Counted from the first letter of the stretch, positions 1 through 9,846 are shown. The stretch is 64,000 nt of DNA from Rhodocytophaga aerolata (GCF_030503435.1 NZ_JAUKPO010000003.1:1-64000); one strand, 5' to 3'. Made by a program: numbers and translations. The notes: generated by a model not told the origin, from the letters alone.

Positions 1-59
1 TTCCTACCAAACTGATTCACACCGTGGTTGGCATGGGCTATATTATGAAAGAAGAGTAA
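1..59 (+). CDS. OmpR/PhoB-family response regulator, C-terminal tail (partial)
   Basis: The window opens inside a gene. The frame starting at base 3 ends with residues KLIHTVVGMGYIMKEE and a TAA at 57-59. This matches the last beta-hairpin of the winged-helix DNA-binding domain of OmpR/PhoB regulators, where the family reads roughly xLIxTVRGxGYxL. The sensor kinase starts 89 bp downstream on the same strand, so the two probably form a two-component pair. Only 18 codons are visible, so the regulator's target cannot be judged. Confidence 0.75.
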   Translation, partial: PTKLIHTVVGMGYIMKEE

Positions 60-148
60 TACGCATAGATTTAACAAATACTCTTATTACAAGCAAGGCT
101 GCTGTGCCTGAACTACTGCCCGGAAATGGCAACTTTAACTACTAACCA

Positions 149-1516
149 ATGAAAATAAGGAATAAGCTTACTCTTCTGTTCACCTTACTGGTAGCCACTA
201 TTCTGCTGATCTTTTCCTTATCTATCCACTATTTTTACACCCTTTACCGGCGCATCGAGTTTTATAACAGGCTAGAAGAAAAAGCCTATACTACCGTACG
301 TTTACTAAAAGAAAATGGCATCAATGCCGGGGTTTTACACACGATTGACCAGAATGAAATAACTTCCCTGTATGAGGAAGAGGTTACCATCTATAATGAA
401 AAAAACCAGGCTATCTACGACAGTGGCAATACACCCTTCCCGGTGACTGCGGAATTTTTGCAACAGGTAAGAGATGGGAAAACCATACAACTGCATAGCG
501 GCCAGAAAGAAGTGCTGGCAGTCAGATACCTCCACGATAAAGATAATCTGGTTATTGTTATTTCGGCAGTGGATAAGTATGGATTCGACAAAGTAGATAT
601 CCTGACGAACTTACTAACCATAGGTGGTCTGGCTAGTGTGGTATTGGTGGCAGTAGCTGGTTGGTTTTTTTCCGGCAATGTGATGAAACCAGTAACTACT
701 ATTGTGCGGCAGGTAAAAGAAATTACTGCCTCTAATCTATCGGCTAGGCTGGAAACCAGCAATAATCAAGATGAATTGAACCAGCTGGCCCGCACCTTTA
801 ATGAGATGTTGGCCAGATTAGAGGAGTCATTTGCTGCGCAAAAAATATTTGTTTCTCATGCCTCACACGAACTACGTACCCCTCTGGCTATTCTAACCAG
901 CCAACTGGAGGTAGAACTTATGCAGCAAAATCTTCCGGATCTATACCGGGCAAAGTTTGAATCCATCCTGGGTGAAATCCACATGATGAATACCCTTTCT
1001 AATGGCCTACTGGAGCTTGCCAGAGCTAGTGCAGATGCTAATTCTATTAGCTTTTCCAGAGTACGTATCGATGAAATTCTCTGGCAGGCACGTAAAGAGT
1101 TGCTCAAAAAAAACCCCGACTGCCAGATTGTTATTGATTTTGAAGAGCAGCCTAATGAAGAAGATGATTTAATTGTATATGGCAACGAAGCCCTGCTGAA
1201 AAGGGCCTTGATGAATTTAATGGAAAACGGTTGCAAGTATTCTGCTAGTAAACCTGTACATATCTGGCTATTATTTAAACCTGAAAATATAATTATCCGC
1301 TTTAAAGACCAGGGAGAAGGCATATCTTCGGAAGACCTTCCTCATATTTTTGAACCTTTTTACCGGTCCCACCGCACCCGGCACATAGCTGGTCACGGTA
1401 TAGGATTGCCCCTTGCCCTTAAAGTAATCCAAATGCACAAAGGCAGCCTACAGATAGAATCGGATGAACACCAGGGTACAATTGCTACGGTTACCTTACC
1501 AGTAGTAGCTGCTTAA
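149..1516 (+). CDS. Two-component sensor histidine kinase (CusS/ArlS-like, HAMP-HisKA-HATPase)
   Basis: Inner-membrane sensor kinase of 455 aa. A first membrane segment lies near residues 7-29, a periplasmic sensor of about 120 residues follows, and a second membrane segment lies near 152-175. A HAMP linker (about 176-228) leads to the HisKA domain with the phospho-acceptor in SHELRTPLA (His240). The HATPase_c domain shows the N-box around NLMENGCKYS and the G-boxes DQGEGIS and GHGIGL. Length and order are those of the CusS/ArlS class. It follows the response-regulator tail at 1-59 and should phosphorylate that protein. No metal-binding motif is obvious in the periplasmic part, so the signal is unknown. 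ATG 149 is the only start that keeps the N-terminal membrane segment. Confidence 0.9.
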   Translation: MKIRNKLTLLFTLLVATILLIFSLSIHYFYTLYRRIEFYNRLEEKAYTTVRLLKENGINAGVLHTIDQNEITSLYEEEVTIYNEKNQAIYDSGNTPFPVTAEFLQQVRDGKTIQLHSGQKEVLAVRYLHDKDNLVIVISAVDKYGFDKVDILTNLLTIGGLASVVLVAVAGWFFSGNVMKPVTTIVRQVKEITASNLSARLETSNNQDELNQLARTFNEMLARLEESFAAQKIFVSHASHELRTPLAILTSQLEVELMQQNLPDLYRAKFESILGEIHMMNTLSNGLLELARASADANSISFSRVRIDEILWQARKELLKKNPDCQIVIDFEEQPNEEDDLIVYGNEALLKRALMNLMENGCKYSASKPVHIWLLFKPENIIIRFKDQGEGISSEDLPHIFEPFYRSHRTRHIAGHGIGLPLALKVIQMHKGSLQIESDEHQGTIATVTLPVVAA

Positions 1517-1596
1517 TGAACTGTTTCACTTAACGCATATTAAGCCTGCTGCAGAAATGCCTTGCGATTAATTCTGTTTGCCTTTCTACCTTTCAT

Positions 1597-2439
1597 TCAG
1601 GCGTTTCCTGTTGGAGGCAGATCATATTTGAAGGTTAGAGGATTGGGATAAATGAATCTATAACCTAATGCTGTTACGACTTTATCGCTATTTACCAGCT
1701 TATAGGCAGGCGTGTTGCCCTCCTGAAAGGTAGGTGCTTGCCAGCCAAAATCCCGGGCATTACTTAGGTAGATATCTTTACGGACAGGGTGCTCCGGTGC
1801 TACTACATTGTATAGTTCGCCCCATTTTTCTTGCCGGATTACTTCGTAAATAATACCAATTACATCGTCGCGGTGCACAAAGTTTACCGGTACATTTCCG
1901 GTAGGCAAATCGATCCTTCCAATAAAATACCTTCCCGGCACACGATCATACCCCATAAGGCCGCCGCAACGCAAAATGGTGGGTTTTCGGTGCAAGCCAC
2001 ATAAAATTTCTTCGGCACGGCGTAAAGAGGCGTTGCTATCTTCCCCAGAGATATCGGTCTCTTCTGTTACTTCTCCCTTATCCGGATATATGGAAGTGGA
2101 ACTGACATAAATAATTTTGTTAAGCCGGGAGAGCTTCAAATGTTCACTTAAATGCAGAATTTGCATGGGATGAAACTCTTCTCCATGCTTACTTATACCT
2201 GGCGGAATAGCCACAATAAGTATATCGGCCCTGAGAAAATCAGGAATAGCATCTAGTTGTTCTTTTTGTGGATGGGGCGTAAAGTTGAGTAAAAAAGGTT
2301 GAATCCCCGCCTGTTGAAGCCTAACCAGTTTATCTTCATGCCTGGTAGAACCCTTTACAGTGAATCCTTTCGTTACCAGAAATTCCGCCAATGGTAATCC
2401 TAACCATCCGCAGCCAAGTATACTTACGGTTGTTGCCAT
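1597..2439 (-). CDS. NAD(P)-dependent epimerase/dehydratase-like SDR protein (YeeZ-like)
   Basis: A 280-aa Rossmann-fold protein. The N-terminus carries GCGWLGLPLA (residues 9-18), a variant of the GxxGxxG dinucleotide loop characteristic of the YeeZ subgroup of extended SDR proteins. YVSSTSIYPD, near residue 100, corresponds to the Ser/Tyr catalytic region, although the usual YxxxK is not clear. Substrate and pathway are unknown for this family; a role in nucleoside-sugar or cofactor metabolism is possible. It is convergent with the sensor kinase and stands alone. The ATG at 2439 starts directly on the first beta strand, which supports this start. Confidence 0.75.
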   Translation of the reverse strand: MATTVSILGCGWLGLPLAEFLVTKGFTVKGSTRHEDKLVRLQQAGIQPFLLNFTPHPQKEQLDAIPDFLRADILIVAIPPGISKHGEEFHPMQILHLSEHLKLSRLNKIIYVSSTSIYPDKGEVTEETDISGEDSNASLRRAEEILCGLHRKPTILRCGGLMGYDRVPGRYFIGRIDLPTGNVPVNFVHRDDVIGIIYEVIRQEKWGELYNVVAPEHPVRKDIYLSNARDFGWQAPTFQEGNTPAYKLVNSDKVVTALGYRFIYPNPLTFKYDLPPTGNA

Positions 2440-2617
2440 ATAAATTTCGCCTGTTACATGAAACGTTAACGGCTATGCGTCTAAAAGGATAACTGCCTGA
2501 AGAACGAATTAGCCCTATGACTACAGATACACCGGACTCAACACCCATAGCTATAAATCATGGAGCTTACTATTCTATAACCATTCTCCTCTGGCAAATA
2601 GCCGGATCAGCTTTCTA

Positions 2618-4249
2618 TTATTCTTCCTGCAAAAAAGGATACCTGTAATCCGTAGCTGGTACAAAGGTTTCTTTGATGACTCTTGGCGACACCCAGCGGA
2701 GCAGATTAATCATAGAACCTGCTTTATCATTGGTACCAGATGCCCGGCTACCCCCAAAGGGTTGTTGCCCTACCACCGCACCAGTAGGCTTGTCGTTAAT
2801 ATAGAAATTACCGGCTGAGTGAAGCAGTTTTTTCTCACCCAGTTCAATGGCATACCGGTCCTGGGCAAAGAGGGCGCCAGTAAGGGCATAAGGAGAGGTT
2901 TTGTCGGCTAACTCTAAGGTCTGTTCGAAGTTTTCAGCATGATATACATAGATTGTTAGCACAGGTCCAAATATCTCTTCACACATGGTTACTGAAGAGG
3001 CGTCCGCAGTTTCTAATACGGTAGGCTCTACAAAGTACCCCTTGGATTTATCATACCTACCCCCGGCAACAACTTTAATTTTAGAATCTTTCCGGGCTGC
3101 TTCTATATAATTAGCAATTTTGTCAAACGACTTTTCATCAATCACGGCATTGAAGAAGTTGGTAAAATCTTCCACTCCGCCCATTTTTATACTTTTCAGG
3201 TCTTCTATAATATAGCCTTTTACTTCTTCCCACAAATTAGAGGGTACATAGGCCCTGGAAGCAGCCGAACATTTCTGGCCCTGGTATTCAAACGCACCGC
3301 GAACCAATGCTGTCGCAAAAGCCCTGGCATTGGCCGATTTATGTGCAATAACAAAATCTTTTCCGCCGGTTTCGCCTACAATTCGCGGATACCCTTTGTA
3401 GCGTGCAATATTCTGCCCAATGGTGCGCCAGATATGCTGGAAAACGCCGGTACTTCCCGTGAAGTGGATGCCGGCAAAATCGGGATGGTTAAAAATAATT
3501 TCTCCGGCAGCCGGGCCATCTACATAAATTAAATTAATTACTCCGTCGGGTACACCGGCTTCCCGGAATACTTGCATGAGTACCTGTGCAGAATATATTT
3601 GCGTATAGGCAGGTTTCCATACTACCGTATTGCCCATCATCGCTGGAGCGGTAGGCAGGTTGCCGGCAATAGCCGTAAAATTAAAGGGAGTTAATGCAAA
3701 CACAAATCCTTCCAAGGCACGCTGCTCAATCCGGTTCCAGATCCCCGGGCTTGACTCCGGCTGCTGACTATATATCTGGCTCATGAAGTGTACATTAAAC
3801 CGCAGAAAGTCAATTATTTCACAAGCAGAATCTATTTCGGCCTGGTAGGCATTTTTAGACTGGCCCAGCATCGTAGCAGCATTCAATCTGGCGCGGTAAG
3901 GTCCGGCAATCAGATCGGCAGCTTTTAAAAATATGCTCGCCCGGTGTTCCCAGGCCAGGTTTTCCCAGGCTTCTTTGGCATTCAGGGCAGCTTGTATGGC
4001 TTGCTCTACATGGGAGGCATCTCCTTCATGAAAATACCCAAGAATATGCTGATGGTCGTGGGGAGGCGAAAGGGCATGTTTGTTTCCGGTCCGGACTTCT
4101 TCACCACCGATGTACATGGGTATATCTACTTGTTGCGAACGTGCAGCAGCGATGGCTTCTTTTAATTGTTTTTTCTCTGCAGATCCTGGGGCATAGCTCA
4201 ACACAGGCTCATTAACTGGTTTGGGTGTATGAAAGAATCCTTTTGACAT
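2618..4249 (-). CDS. pruA: 1-pyrroline-5-carboxylate dehydrogenase (L-glutamate gamma-semialdehyde dehydrogenase)
   Basis: A 543-aa aldehyde dehydrogenase that oxidises L-glutamate 5-semialdehyde to glutamate with NAD+, the second step of proline catabolism. The general base is in VGETGGKDF (Glu293) and the catalytic cysteine in GQKCSAASR (Cys327). The region ALTPFNFTAIAGNLPTAPA is the cofactor-binding strand seen in the eukaryotic ALDH4A1-like form of P5CDH. Length fits the monofunctional enzyme rather than the PutA fusion. No proline dehydrogenase lies in the window. The gene is monocistronic, with about 180 bp to the SDR gene downstream and about 250 bp to the divergent gene upstream. Confidence 0.93.
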   Translation of the reverse strand: MSKGFFHTPKPVNEPVLSYAPGSAEKKQLKEAIAAARSQQVDIPMYIGGEEVRTGNKHALSPPHDHQHILGYFHEGDASHVEQAIQAALNAKEAWENLAWEHRASIFLKAADLIAGPYRARLNAATMLGQSKNAYQAEIDSACEIIDFLRFNVHFMSQIYSQQPESSPGIWNRIEQRALEGFVFALTPFNFTAIAGNLPTAPAMMGNTVVWKPAYTQIYSAQVLMQVFREAGVPDGVINLIYVDGPAAGEIIFNHPDFAGIHFTGSTGVFQHIWRTIGQNIARYKGYPRIVGETGGKDFVIAHKSANARAFATALVRGAFEYQGQKCSAASRAYVPSNLWEEVKGYIIEDLKSIKMGGVEDFTNFFNAVIDEKSFDKIANYIEAARKDSKIKVVAGGRYDKSKGYFVEPTVLETADASSVTMCEEIFGPVLTIYVYHAENFEQTLELADKTSPYALTGALFAQDRYAIELGEKKLLHSAGNFYINDKPTGAVVGQQPFGGSRASGTNDKAGSMINLLRWVSPRVIKETFVPATDYRYPFLQEE

Positions 4250-4501
4250 AGGTGGCTAGGTTAATTTTACAGCTGGACGTATACAAACATGGAAAGTATA
4301 CAAGACTACACTTCTTTCCATGGCCTGCTCCATCCGGGTTGCAAAGGTAGCAAAATCTGATGGTTCAGCAGATATATGATTTGTCCTTCCTTATAAACAG
4401 AACTCTTGTAAAAAAGATGCGATTTTGCCTGCCAGTAAATATTTTTCCTGAAATATCATATACCTTTGCGGTAGCCGTTATGGAATAATAATCTTTTGCT
4501 T

Positions 4502-4963
4502 ATGAGCGCACTGCATACTATTGAAAATTTATACGAGGAATATACCGATTTTAGAAAACTCAGAATTACCTTAAATCAGTTTACCCATATTGTACATTTC
4601 TACCCGGTTTTGCTGATTATCAGTACGGATGGAAAAGTGGATGAAAAAGAATGGAAATATGTTCAGCACCTGTCTGATAGCCTGGGCGATCTTTACCTGA
4701 AAGACATTACAGACGCGGAGTTGCTCAGCGATTTAAAAGCTCTGTATTTGAATGAGTTTAAATTCCTGTTAATGAATTTTGATACCTGGGAAAGAAAATT
4801 TATCAAAACACTGCGGCAGTATCTGGCTGAAAATCCGGAGAAAAAAGAAGAGATACTCCAGACTATGTATTTGTTTGCCAATGTATCGAATGGTATACAC
4901 GAGAAGGAGGAAATTATGATAGAGCATGTAAAAAAAGAATTAGGGATTGAGCATTCATTATGA
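4502..4963 (+). CDS. TerB-like helical protein of unknown function
   Basis: A 153-aa, mostly helical protein. The segment IISTDGKVDEKEW (about residues 38-50) resembles the acidic DGxxxxxE loop of TerB/DjlA-like folds, so a TerB-like domain is likely but not certain. No signal peptide or membrane segment is seen. A TTG two codons upstream extends the frame; the ATG at 4502 is preferred. The stop overlaps the start of the acetyltransferase gene (ATGA at 4960-4963), so the two are translationally coupled and probably work together. Confidence 0.65.
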   Translation: MSALHTIENLYEEYTDFRKLRITLNQFTHIVHFYPVLLIISTDGKVDEKEWKYVQHLSDSLGDLYLKDITDAELLSDLKALYLNEFKFLLMNFDTWERKFIKTLRQYLAENPEKKEEILQTMYLFANVSNGIHEKEEIMIEHVKKELGIEHSL

Positions 4964-5439
4964 GCACTGAACACATACAAATCCGCACCGGAACCAGAGA
5001 CGATATACCTGCTGCTTTTGCCCTGGTGCAGGAACTGGCTTTGTTCGAAAAAGCACCTCACGAAGTAGATAATACACCAGAACGGATGCTACAAGATGGC
5101 TTTGGAGAAAATCCGGTATTTGGATTTCTCATCGCCGAAGTAGACGGGCATGTTGCCGGCATGTCATTATATTTTTTCCGGTACTCTACCTGGAAAGGCC
5201 GACGCTTGTATCTAGAGGATTTAATAGTGACGGAAGCCTACCGGGGCAAAGGGTTAGGTAAACTGCTGTTTGAAGCTACCATGAAAAAAGCCCTGGAACT
5301 GGATTGTTATGGCATGGCTTGGCAAGTACTCGACTGGAACACCCCGGCCATTGACTTTTATAAAAAATACGGTGCCTCGCTGGATAGCGAATGGATTAAC
5401 TGCAGCCTCAGCCGCAAACAGTTAGAAATGATTAAATGA
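4960..5439 (+). CDS. GNAT-family N-acetyltransferase (SAT1/thialysine acetyltransferase-like)
   Basis: A 159-aa acetyltransferase with a complete GNAT fold. The acetyl-CoA loop reads YRGKGLGKLL (about residues 92-101), preceded by the strand YLEDLIV. The pattern IRTGTRDDIPAAFALVQELA at the start, the central YFFRYSTWKGR segment and WNTPAIDFYKKYGA near the end are the signature of the diamine (spermidine/spermine) and thialysine acetyltransferase subgroup. The probable substrate is therefore a polyamine or lysine analogue; other small amines cannot be excluded. The start codon overlaps the preceding gene by 4 bp. Confidence 0.85.
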   Translation: MSTEHIQIRTGTRDDIPAAFALVQELALFEKAPHEVDNTPERMLQDGFGENPVFGFLIAEVDGHVAGMSLYFFRYSTWKGRRLYLEDLIVTEAYRGKGLGKLLFEATMKKALELDCYGMAWQVLDWNTPAIDFYKKYGASLDSEWINCSLSRKQLEMIK

Positions 5440-5480
5440 CATTTAAGTACTACATACTGTTCTTCATCCACTGAAAATCA

Positions 5481-5786
5481 TTAGTCTACCACTTCCAGCA
5501 ATGTCTGGAATGTAACAAACTTACCGTCGTATCTTTTTGCATGAGCCATTTGTAACTGGGGCGCATGGTCATTTTCATAGCGGATATAATCTTCCATACT
5601 TTTTAAATAATACTGAAAGGAATAGGTAATGCCACCATTATCAAATTCATTCAGTAGCCGGAGCATTTTGTTTTCTACAAATAAGCCGGTTGCCATCATT
5701 TCGGGTACATGTTTAGTCCGCATCCAGTGCAGCCATTCGTCATGTACCTGATGGTCTATATTTACGGTTATGCTATAAAGGATCAT
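5481..5786 (-). CDS. DUF4286 family protein
   Basis: A 101-aa cytoplasmic protein starting MILYSITVNID. The pattern of an N-terminal beta strand, HDEWLHWMRTKHVPEM and the later ITYSFQYYL matches the DUF4286 family, a small alpha/beta (dimeric ferredoxin-like) protein common in Bacteroidota and of unknown function. The open frame extends upstream to 5900, but that extension is Cys/Phe rich and unrelated to the family, so the ATG at 5786 is chosen. It is convergent with the acetyltransferase gene. Confidence 0.8.
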   Translation of the reverse strand: MILYSITVNIDHQVHDEWLHWMRTKHVPEMMATGLFVENKMLRLLNEFDNGGITYSFQYYLKSMEDYIRYENDHAPQLQMAHAKRYDGKFVTFQTLLEVVD

Positions 5787-6180
5787 GGCAGTAAACAAGG
5801 GTAAAACAGGGCCGAAGTTAACGGAATATTTTTGTATACACGAAAAAAAGCATAGCAGGTTTACAGACAGCAAATCCTTACTAGTACCTGCCTTACCCAA
5901 CGCTTAGAGAAAAATACCGGATAAGAACAAGCCTTTTACTGTTGAAAAAGCAAGATACTACCACCTATTTGAAGAGAATATCCATCCGTTGCCTCTCAGG
6001 CAAGGAAGGTATGCCTGTAACCTTATGTGCGTGTAAAAGTATTAGGTAAGAATAGGATTACAGGCCTGGTTTATACAGTTGCTTTTTATAAGTAGTACTC
6101 TTAAGAAGACGTACCCTATCCGTTGTTTAGGCAGTTGGATATTTGTAAATCAGACCTTTTCAGCCTTGCATCAACCATAT
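5787..6180. other. Intergenic region, no gene seen
   Basis: This divergent gap lies between the DUF4286 gene (minus) and the PAS kinase locus (plus), so it should hold both promoters. I found no convincing TTTG/TAnnTTTG pair and no hairpin. The frame that feeds the PAS fragment is open from 6079, but codons 6079-6180 do not look like a PAS domain or a signal peptide. Confidence 0.4.
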
Positions 6181-6393
6181 ATGGAACATATACCTATACT
6201 ACCTACAATAGATTGGCGCGACTTCCTTTCCGGAATTCTACCGCATGTGGAAGAAGGCGTAGCCGCCCTGGATAATTCTGGCCGTATCCTGTACTGCAGT
6301 CCTGCTTTTCGGGCTATCGCTCAAAAATCTGCTCAGCAAGTGCAGGGAGAGGTATTGCAACAGATTTTTGACGGACCAACCTCTGCCCGATAG
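6181..6393 (+). pseudogene. N-terminal fragment of the multi-PAS sensor kinase, cut by an in-frame TAG
   Basis: A 70-codon piece beginning MEHIPILPTIDW and ending at TAG 6391-6393. It carries the first half of a PAS domain: GVAALDNSGRILYCSPAFRAI is the classic opening strand-helix. The stop lies in the same frame as the large kinase gene. Reading through it gives LYHENSTKEL and then the kinase's first ATG at 6424, with the PAS core continuing as QALQITLVPSF. The two ORFs are therefore one gene of about 1169 codons interrupted by a nonsense codon, a sequencing error or a recoded stop. ATG 6181 is preferred over the upstream start at 6079. Confidence 0.7.
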
Positions 6394-6423
6394 CTTTATC
6401 ATGAAAATTCCACCAAAGAGCTT

Positions 6424-9400
6424 ATGTATCAGGACCAGGCTTTACAGATCACTCTGGTGCCTTCCTTCACAGAATCGCAAGCCCACAACGGATGTGCAGC
6501 CGTGATAAAAAAAATAGCCTATGCAAAAGGTAGCCAGGGTAGAGTGTTTCAAAAAAGTGCCCTTGAAGTTGACTTACAGTTACCGGGTGAAACCCAGGAA
6601 AGAGAACAGGCGCCATCTCAGCTGGCAGGCATCTCTACAGAAGTTCCTGAGAAAAATTTTGCCCAGGAAGAAGCCCGTTACAAAAATCAGCTGATTGAAA
6701 ATATGACTGCTGACTTTCCGGTAATACTATCCAGAATCGATAAACAAGGGATTGTACAGGAAATGGTTGGCCTGGGTTTACAAAGTTTTGGGTTAACAGA
6801 CAATCAACTGGCAGGGTATAATGTACTGGAACATGATGCGCAACTAGCTTTGTACCTCCGGAGAGTTCTGGCAGGTGAAAAGGTGTCGTTTATTTTTGAA
6901 CATACATATAAAGGCAGGAAAATCTATTTTCAGTGCTTCTACTTTTTGGATTCAACAAGACAATGTGCAAGCGGCTTTAGCATAGATATTACAGAACAAA
7001 AAGAAACCGAAACAAAACTGAAGCAGAATGAAACTCAGTTAACACGGCTGAATGAACAATTGGAATCTAGCGTTCAGGAACGTACAAAAAAACTATCGGA
7101 TAGTGAAGAGCGGTACAGGTCATTAATTATTGCCTCTTCCTCCATCGTCTGGACAGCCAACAGTGCAGGTGAAATGACGGAGCAAAACAGCCAATGGGAA
7201 CAATTTACCGGGCAAACTTTTGAACAATACCGGCAAATGGGCTGGTTACAGGCTATACTTCCCATAGACCGTGTAAAGAACAAACAGCTCTGGGCCAATG
7301 CCTTTCTGGAAAAAGTACCCGTAGATACCGAGTGCCGCCTGCAGCATCGCGGTGGGCAATACCGCTATGTAGCGGTTCGGGCCGTACCTATTATTGGTCC
7401 GCAAGGAGAAGTAAAAGAGTGGATAGGCACTTGCAGCGATATACACGACCGTAAAATGGCAGAAGAGGCGCTTCGCAAAAGTGAAAAACGCTACGAAATA
7501 GCGGCTTCCGTAACACACGACGCCATCTGGGACTGGAATTTACTTACCAACGAATTAACCTATACCAGCGGGTATTATGCCATTTTTGGATTTACAGAAG
7601 CAGAAGTGCAAGGCACCATAGATGAGTGGTATAACCATATTCATCCAGAGGATGTACAGCAAGTGACAGAGAGCATCCAGGCAGTTATTGATAGTGGTAA
7701 AAAACTGTGGACCAATGAATACCGCCACTTACGGAAAGATGGCTCCTTTGCCTATGTCTATGACCGGGGCTATGTTCAGCATGATGCTTTTGGCAAACCT
7801 ATCCGGATGGTAGGTGCCATGGCTGATATTACTGAACGTAAACGTGCGGAAGATGCGCTACGCGGAAATGAAGAACAACTTCGGCTAATTACAGATTCGC
7901 TGCCGGTCCTTATTGCGTATGTAAATGCCAATGAACAATACGAGTTCATTAATAAAACGTACGAAGAATGGTTTGCTATAAAGCGTGAACAAGCACAAGG
8001 TATGTATGTACGGGAATTTGTTGGAGAACAAGCATATCTTGCAATAAAGCCGTACATAAACTCTGTACTGGCGGGTAATCTGCTTACCTTCGAACTGCTT
8101 ATTAATTATAAAGGTGCCGGATTTCGTACGGTAAATGCCACCTATATCCCCCTCCGGGAAGAAGGCATAGTAAAAGGATTTTACGTGATGGTGCTGGATA
8201 TAACTGAACGAAAAAAAACCGAGCAAGCACTTATCGCCAGTGAAGCCAAGTTCAGAAGTGTATTTGAATCGGATATGCTTGGTATTATGATTTTCCAGGA
8301 AGATGGTAGTATTGTGGAGGCCAATGATAAATTCTTGCAACTGGTAGGCTACTCGCGTGAAGACTTACGCAGCAGCGGAATGAACTGGTACCGGATGACG
8401 CCGCCAGGCTACGAACACGCTGATGCAGATGCCGTGAATCAACTGAAGAAAACCGGCCTTGTGCCTCCTCTTGAAAAAGAATATATCCGGAAAGATGGAA
8501 GCTATGTATCGCTGCTGATAGGTGGAGCCGCTCTAGAAGAATATCCCAGCGGAGGGGTGGCTTTTGTGTTAGAAATAACCGAACAGAAAAAAGTTCAACA
8601 ACGACTGGCACTTAGTGAAGAGCGTTTCCGGCTGGTTTCCAAAGCAACCAATGATGTAATATGGGACTGGGACCTTGCAAATGACAGCATCTGGTGGAAC
8701 GAAGGGTTACGGGTACTATTTGGCTACAAGCCTGAAGAAATTGAACCAGGCTCCGAATCCTGGTATAGCCGCGTTCATCCCGCAGATATGGAAAGGGTTT
8801 TGTCCGGAGTTCATTATGTGATAGATACTGGTGGAGAACAATGGTCAGATGAATACCGCTTCAAAAAAGCCGATGGTTCCTATGCCTTTGTTCTGGACAG
8901 AGGCTACATTCTGCATGATAAGCAAGGAAAATCTATCCGGATGATTGGCTCTATGGTAGATATTACCTATATAAAAGAGGCACAGGAAGCCCTGGAGCAC
9001 CAGGCCTTGGAGCTAAAACAATCTAATGCTGATCTGGAGCAGTTTGCCTACATTTCTTCCCATGATTTGCAAGAGCCACTTAATACGGCTGCCAGTTTTG
9101 CTAAGTTGCTAGCCCGTAAATATCAAACACAGCTGGGTACGGAAGGAAGTGAATTTATTGATTTTATAGTAAATGCTACCGACCGCATGAAAATCCTGAT
9201 CCGCTCTCTGCTGGATTATTCTAAAATAAATTCATCTGGTAAGCTGCTGGAACCGACTAATCTGGCCAATGTGCTTGCACAGGTACAAGAGAACCTGAAA
9301 GCAACCATTCTAGAGAGTGGCACGCAAATTACAGTAGGCACCTTGCCAGTTGTACAGGCTGTTCCCTTACAGATGGTGCAGTTGTTCCAGAACCTGGTCA

Positions 9401-9690
9401 GTAATGCCATCAAATTTAAAGGGCCATCGCCTCCGGTGATAGATATCCGGATGAAAGAAGGAGAAAATCATTACCTGTTTCTTGTGGAAGACAACGGGAT
9501 TGGCATGGATATGAAATATACAAATAAAATATTTCAGGTATTTCAGCGGTTACACAGCCGCGATGAATACGAAGGAGCCGGCATTGGGTTAGCTACCTGC
9601 AAACGTATTGTAGAAAGGCATGGCGGGCTAATATGGGTAGATTCTAAGCCCGGTAAAGGTTCGGTTTTTTATTTTACTATCCGTAAATAG
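6424..9690 (+). CDS. Multi-PAS sensor histidine kinase (main part, 5' end truncated by a stop)
   Basis: A 1088-aa soluble sensor kinase without membrane segments. PAS/PAC units lie at about residues 85-195, 228-345, 350-475, 485-597, 604-720 and 730-850; several close with the PAC signature DITERK. A coiled coil near 190-228 joins the first two. The HisKA domain has its phospho-acceptor in SSHDLQEPL (His880), the form typical of phytochrome-type and Bacteroidota hybrid-PAS kinases. The HATPase_c domain shows VEDNGIGMD and GAGIGLATC. No receiver domain or adjacent regulator is present, so it is an orphan kinase. The first ~30 residues belong to a seventh PAS domain that begins before the TAG at 6391. 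If translation starts at 6424 the kinase core would still be intact. Confidence 0.85.
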   Translation: MYQDQALQITLVPSFTESQAHNGCAAVIKKIAYAKGSQGRVFQKSALEVDLQLPGETQEREQAPSQLAGISTEVPEKNFAQEEARYKNQLIENMTADFPVILSRIDKQGIVQEMVGLGLQSFGLTDNQLAGYNVLEHDAQLALYLRRVLAGEKVSFIFEHTYKGRKIYFQCFYFLDSTRQCASGFSIDITEQKETETKLKQNETQLTRLNEQLESSVQERTKKLSDSEERYRSLIIASSSIVWTANSAGEMTEQNSQWEQFTGQTFEQYRQMGWLQAILPIDRVKNKQLWANAFLEKVPVDTECRLQHRGGQYRYVAVRAVPIIGPQGEVKEWIGTCSDIHDRKMAEEALRKSEKRYEIAASVTHDAIWDWNLLTNELTYTSGYYAIFGFTEAEVQGTIDEWYNHIHPEDVQQVTESIQAVIDSGKKLWTNEYRHLRKDGSFAYVYDRGYVQHDAFGKPIRMVGAMADITERKRAEDALRGNEEQLRLITDSLPVLIAYVNANEQYEFINKTYEEWFAIKREQAQGMYVREFVGEQAYLAIKPYINSVLAGNLLTFELLINYKGAGFRTVNATYIPLREEGIVKGFYVMVLDITERKKTEQALIASEAKFRSVFESDMLGIMIFQEDGSIVEANDKFLQLVGYSREDLRSSGMNWYRMTPPGYEHADADAVNQLKKTGLVPPLEKEYIRKDGSYVSLLIGGAALEEYPSGGVAFVLEITEQKKVQQRLALSEERFRLVSKATNDVIWDWDLANDSIWWNEGLRVLFGYKPEEIEPGSESWYSRVHPADMERVLSGVHYVIDTGGEQWSDEYRFKKADGSYAFVLDRGYILHDKQGKSIRMIGSMVDITYIKEAQEALEHQALELKQSNADLEQFAYISSHDLQEPLNTAASFAKLLARKYQTQLGTEGSEFIDFIVNATDRMKILIRSLLDYSKINSSGKLLEPTNLANVLAQVQENLKATILESGTQITVGTLPVVQAVPLQMVQLFQNLVSNAIKFKGPSPPVIDIRMKEGENHYLFLVEDNGIGMDMKYTNKIFQVFQRLHSRDEYEGAGIGLATCKRIVERHGGLIWVDSKPGKGSVFYFTIRK

Positions 9691-9846
9691 AGAGGAATAC
9701 TACGGATTTGTAGGGGTGGTGAGGAAGAAAATCAACTGGCATACTGTAACCATGCGGCGTGTTTACCGTAGTAACATATACAATTTTTTTGCCACTACTC
9801 AGGCAAATTGTTCGACAACCACACATTACTAAAACCTCAAAAAATT

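Noticed and set aside
6079-6180. Upstream extension of the PAS fragment from 6079
   Set aside because: The codons do not look like a signal peptide or PAS sequence, and ATG 6181 gives a natural start.
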